DNA of 6,676 nucleotides from NCBI GenBank assembly GCA_046261635.1, contig JBHEOL010000049.1, positions 1-6,676 of the forward strand, written 5' to 3'. Positions 5,220 to 6,676 of the stretch are shown piece after piece (position 1 is the stretch's first letter; each line of letters starts with the position of its first letter). Source of the stretch: JBHEPS01 sp046261635. GTDB taxonomy: Bacteria > Acidobacteriota > Thermoanaerobaculia > Gp7-AA8. The position numbers and the translations under genes are program-made. The notes below the pieces were generated by a model. That model worked only from the letters and a program-made list of their open reading frames with translations, was not told the DNA's origin and did no database searches.

Positions 5220-6422
5220 ATGCCGACATTCGAATGGAAGGGCCGGGGTAGGGCGGGGCAGGATCAGACGGGCGTGCTCGTCGCCGACTCGAAAGAGGCG
5301 GCAATCGGCGTACTCCGCCGCCAGCAGATCGTCGTCACCGCCGTCAAGGAAAAGGGGAAGGAGCTCGCGTTCCCGAAGTTCGGCGGGAGTGTTCCGCCGA
5401 AGCTGATCGCGATCTTCACGCGCCAGTTCTCCGTCATGATCGACGCCGGCCTCCCCCTCGTGCAGTGCCTCGAGATCCTCGGCTCCCAGCAGGAGAACAA
5501 GACCTTGAAGCGGGGCCTCCTCCAGATCCGCCAGGACGTCGAGAGCGGCTCGACCCTCGCCGACGCGATGCGCAAGCATCCGAAAATCTTCAACGACCTC
5601 TACACGAACATGGTCGCCGCCGGCGAGGCGGGCGGTATCCTCGACACGATCCTCCAGCGGCTCGCCGCCTACATCGAGAAGTCCGTCAAGCTCAACGCGC
5701 AGGTCAAGTCGGCGATGATCTATCCGGTTGCCGTCATCTCGATCGCGATCCTCGTCGTCGCGGTCATCCTCTGGAAGGTCATTCCCACGTTCGAGGCCCT
5801 CTTCAAGGGCCTGGGCGCCGAGCTCCCGATGCCGACCGTCGTCGTCATCGCGCTCTCGAACTTCATCGGCGACTTCTGGTGGCTGATCACCATCCTGATC
5901 ATCGGCTTCGTCATCTTCATCAAGCGCTACCACGCGACGTACAAGGGGAAGCGGGTGCTCGACGGCATCATGCTCAAGGCCCCCGTCATCGGGCTGCTCC
6001 TCCGGAAGATCGCCGTCGCGCGTTTCTGCCGCACCCTCGCGACGCTCACCTCCTCCGGCGTCCCCATCCTCGACGGCCTCTCGATCACCGCGAAGACGGC
6101 CGGCAACTCCATCGTCGAGGACGCGATCATGGCCACCCGCAAGTCGGTCGAGGAAGGAAAGACGATCAGCGAGCCGCTCGCCGATACGGACGTCTTCCCG
6201 CCGATGGTCGTGCAGATGATCGCCGTCGGCGAACAGACCGGCGCGCTCGACACGATGCTCTCCAAGATCGCGGAGTTCTACGAGGACGAGGTCGACCTCG
6301 CCGTCGCCGGCCTCATGAAGCTCCTCGAGCCGATCCTCATCGCCTTCCTCGGCGTCGCCATCGGCGGCATCGTCGTCGCGATGTACATGCCGATGTTCAC
6401 GCTGATCGGTCAGATCGGGTAG
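5220..6422 (+). CDS. pilC: Type IV pilus inner-membrane platform protein PilC (GspF family)
   Basis: A 400-residue polytopic membrane protein that couples the PilB/PilT motors to the pilin subunits. The N-terminus (MPTFEWKGRG) is typical of PilC. Two repeated GspF domains are visible: about 65-190 (IFTRQFSVMIDAGLPL, then VAAGEAGGILDTIL) and about 267-392 (RFCRTLATLTSSGVPI, then IAVGEQTGALDTML). Three membrane segments are apparent, near 168-188, 219-235 and 367-389. Length matches the family norm of about 400. It starts 50 bp after pilT with a near-ideal Shine-Dalgarno, and a probable terminator follows it, so it seems to be the last gene of this operon. GspF of a type II secretion system is the alternative, made less likely by the adjacent pilT. 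The stop codon lies inside an 8-bp stem. Confidence 0.94.
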   Translation: MPTFEWKGRGRAGQDQTGVLVADSKEAAIGVLRRQQIVVTAVKEKGKELAFPKFGGSVPPKLIAIFTRQFSVMIDAGLPLVQCLEILGSQQENKTLKRGLLQIRQDVESGSTLADAMRKHPKIFNDLYTNMVAAGEAGGILDTILQRLAAYIEKSVKLNAQVKSAMIYPVAVISIAILVVAVILWKVIPTFEALFKGLGAELPMPTVVVIALSNFIGDFWWLITILIIGFVIFIKRYHATYKGKRVLDGIMLKAPVIGLLLRKIAVARFCRTLATLTSSGVPILDGLSITAKTAGNSIVEDAIMATRKSVEEGKTISEPLADTDVFPPMVVQMIAVGEQTGALDTMLSKIAEFYEDEVDLAVAGLMKLLEPILIAFLGVAIGGIVVAMYMPMFTLIGQIG

Positions 6423-6438
6423 CGCGCGGAGCGCGCTA
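6420..6438 (+). other. Perfect hairpin overlapping the pilC stop codon
   Basis: TAGCGCGC (6420-6427) and GCGCGCTA (6431-6438) form a perfect 8-bp stem with a GGA loop. The TAG stop codon is the first three bases of the left arm. No T-tract follows. It may protect the 3' end of the transcript or form part of the termination region together with the stem at 6484-6512. Confidence 0.65.
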
Positions 6439-6454
6439 CGGGTTCTGCGGGCCC

Positions 6455-6496
6455 GAGTCATGAGTCATGAGTCGGGAGTCGGGAGTCGGGAGTCAA
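6455..6496 (+). repeat. Left arm of inverted heptad element C (6 units)
   Basis: Six contiguous heptads: GAGTCAT twice (6455-6468), GAGTCGG three times (6469-6489) and a final GAGTCAA (6490-6496). The reverse complement CCGACTC recurs at 6605-6618. The core AGTC...GGG resembles the unit of element B (AGTAGTCAGGG), so B and C may be related families. Confidence 0.92.
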
Positions 6497-6519
6497 ACCC
6501 CGGCTCCCGATTTCCTTTT
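6484..6519 (+). terminator. Probable Rho-independent terminator after pilC, built from heptad units
   Basis: The last heptads (6484-6494) pair with 6502-6512 in an 11-position stem (nine Watson-Crick pairs and two G-T pairs; core CGGGAG with CTCCCG) around a 7-nt loop (6495-6501). TCCTTTT (6513-6519) follows directly. It is 61 bp after the pilC stop and in the right orientation to end the pilBTC transcript. The T-tract is interrupted by CC, so its strength is uncertain. Confidence 0.6.
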
Positions 6520-6544
6520 GTGCGAGATCGCCCCCCTCCCCCAG

Positions 6545-6573
6545 CCCCTCTCCCCGCTTCGCGGGGCGAGGGG
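6545..6573. repeat. GC-rich REP-like hairpin
   Basis: The sequence 6545-6557 pairs with 6561-6573 in 12 of 13 positions (one T-C mismatch), with a TTC loop; the core is CCCCGC-TTC-GCGGGG flanked by CCCCTC and GAGGGG. Similar intergenic palindromes occur in many copies in several GC-rich bacterial genomes, so this is probably a dispersed repeat. Copy number cannot be judged from one window. Confidence 0.6.
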
Positions 6574-6583
6574 AGCATGGTTT

Positions 6584-6595
6584 GCGCGGCCGCGC
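6584..6595. other. Perfect 12-bp GC palindrome inside element C
   Basis: GCGCGGCCGCGC is its own reverse complement. It lies between the REP-like hairpin and the right heptad arm. With so high a GC content a chance palindrome is possible, and no function is assigned. Confidence 0.4.
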
Positions 6596-6603
6596 GAGCC
6601 TCG

Positions 6604-6624
6604 CCCGACTCCCGACTCCCGACC
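6604..6624 (-). repeat. Right arm of inverted heptad element C
   Basis: Two full CCGACTC units (6605-6611, 6612-6618) and a partial CCGACC (6619-6624), the reverse complement of the GAGTCGG units at 6469-6489. The arms are about 110 bp apart. Confidence 0.88.
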
Positions 6625-6676
6625 GACCCCTAGACCCCTAGACCCCTAGACCCCTAGACCCCCAGACCCCTAGACT
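6625..6676 (+). repeat. Octanucleotide tandem array GACCCCTA, running off the window
   Basis: Six contiguous 8-bp units (6625-6632, 6633-6640, 6641-6648, 6649-6656, 6657-6664 and 6665-6672), with GACCCCCA as the single variant (6657-6664), then GACT at the window edge. It follows the heptad arm without a gap, so the period changes from 7 to 8 at 6625. The full extent is unknown. No matching reverse-complement TAGGGGTC array lies in the window. Confidence 0.92.

Noticed and set aside
2281..6422. Type II secretion operon (gspE/gspF) instead of a type IV pilus operon
   Set aside because: A PilT retraction ATPase with AIRNLIRE lies between the two genes, and type II secretion systems have no retraction ATPase.
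6467..6649. 60-codon open frame after pilC
   Set aside because: It is made of heptad repeats and the REP-like hairpin, is Pro/Arg-rich, and has no convincing ribosome binding site.

Overview
The window comes from a GC-rich, Gram-negative (diderm) bacterium. It carries two operons on the + strand: the tail of a lipopolysaccharide (LPS) inner-core operon, then a type IV pilus motor operon. ADP-heptose/heptosyltransferase genes imply an LPS outer membrane. The pilB-pilT-pilC order and the protein flavour fit Acidobacteriota or a deltaproteobacterial-type lineage, but the phylum is an inference.

Layout. 1-61: C-terminus of an upstream gene, probably the heptose-1-phosphate adenylyltransferase that makes ADP-heptose. 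66-174: inverted pair of heptanucleotide arrays. 172-1164: heptosyltransferase I-like GT9 enzyme. 1161-1928: secreted DUF3108 protein, translationally coupled through a TTG start. 1924-2090: second inverted array pair, built on a 14-bp unit, with a perfect 28-bp inverted repeat. 2125-2153: strong-looking sigma70-type promoter, then a leader of about 120 nt. 2281-4002 pilB, 4051-5169 pilT, 5220-6422 pilC. 6420-6676: third array pair with a probable terminator, a GC-rich hairpin and an octamer array running off the window.

How the genes work together. The first operon would make ADP-heptose and transfer it to Kdo2-lipid A; the DUF3108 protein is probably exported and its role is unknown. The second operon encodes the extension ATPase (PilB, with two intact-spacing MshEN c-di-GMP motifs), the retraction ATPase (PilT, with the AIRNLIRE motif) and the inner-membrane platform (PilC). 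Pilin, the PilMNOPQ alignment and secretin genes, and regulators are not in the window.

The genes are ordinary. The unusual part is the intergenic DNA. Three independent gaps have the same architecture: short tandem repeats (period 7, 14 or 8) on the left and their reverse complement on the right, with the purine-rich strand always in the left arm. The unit differs between gaps but matches between the two arms of one gap. The arrays reach into gene ends: one supplies the waaC start codon, one holds the DUF3108 stop codon, and one forms the stem of the likely pilC terminator.
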